From Desemzia sp045528445 (lineage in GTDB: Bacteria > Bacillota > Bacilli > Lactobacillales > Carnobacteriaceae), in NCBI RefSeq assembly GCF_045528445.1, contig NZ_JBGQQU010000033.1, positions 1-40,143 of the forward strand: DNA of 40,143 nt, read 5' to 3'. The position numbers and the translations under genes were made by a program. This document shows positions 40,054 to 40,143 of the stretch, one piece after another; the stretch's first letter is position 1; each line of letters starts with the position of its first letter. Below the pieces are notes generated by a model. The model did not search any database, was not told the DNA's origin, and worked only from the letters and a program-made list of their open reading frames with translations.

Positions 40054-40143
40054 ATGTTATGTATCCTATTCCAATATGCAAAAAAGTCCTTTATACTGAA
40101 CTTGGATGACTTATCCAAGACCAATAAAAAGGACCCAACTTAT
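40054..40143 (+). other. Possible partial reading frame at the right edge
   Basis: An ATG at 40054 opens a frame running off the window (MLCILFQYAKKSFILNLDDL, then SKTNKKDPTY). There is no ribosome site. The same DNA can fold into nested hairpins (GTCCTTT/AAAGGAC around TTGGAT/ATCCAA, about 40086-40134), preceded by TGAAACAT/ATGTTTCA near 40033-40051. This could be an element end rather than a gene. Confidence 0.2.

Overview
The window looks like a chromosomal segment of a low-GC Gram-positive lactic-acid-type bacterium, most likely Carnobacterium or a close relative. This is an inference from AT-rich DNA, strong AGGAGG ribosome sites, many intrinsic terminators, a phosphoketolase, PTS operons and Lactobacillales-type gene content. 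I could not run a taxonomic search. No rRNA, tRNA, CRISPR array or prophage is visible.

Layout. (1) 1-3235: a secreted GH73 glucosaminidase with five exactly spaced GW-type repeats and a damaged-looking 5' end, then an IS30 transposase remnant and a 43-bp palindrome. (2) 3236-12349: envelope polysaccharide genes: wecB/mnaA, an LCP ligase, UDP-glucose dehydrogenase, a MurG-like glycosyltransferase, a PHP-type tyrosine phosphatase and galU, with a phosphoketolase gene inserted among them. (3) 12350-18312: a structured repeat element, an SGNH hydrolase, a set of small envelope/stress proteins (62-aa protein, YtxH, LapA-like, YflT/DUF2382), then glmS on the minus strand with two NagR-like operators and no glmS ribozyme. 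(4) 18701-23940: a complete mannitol operon (mtlA, mtlR, mtlF, mtlD). (5) 23977-27018: a 389-bp element bounded by 19-bp inverted repeats, then a promoter, a 27-residue cysteine-rich leader peptide, a terminator with a competing antiterminator pairing, a DAACS symporter and an ATP-grasp ligase. (6) 27182-35197: phosphoglycerate mutase, a GDPD phosphodiesterase, a YczE-type membrane protein, a LacI regulator followed by a sugar kinase with two in-frame TGA codons, a Cys-rich copper-storage-type protein, a possible papain-like protein, a deoxynucleoside kinase and a histidine phosphatase. (7) 35457-39932: a MurNAc uptake and catabolism operon (mupG, murQ, murP, murR).

How the genes fit together. 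WecB, Ugd and GalU supply UDP-ManNAc, UDP-glucuronate and UDP-glucose to envelope polymers. The LCP protein would attach these to peptidoglycan, and the PHP phosphatase would tune synthesis. GlmS feeds amino sugars into the same pool, while the mur operon recovers MurNAc from wall turnover.

The strongest candidate for an undescribed system is the 24.43-27.02 kb unit. The sequence has every part of a classical ribosome-mediated attenuator that would read cysteinyl-tRNA supply and control a symporter and an ATP-grasp ligase. The second most striking signal is the kinase interrupted twice by TGA, each time where a conserved glycine is expected.
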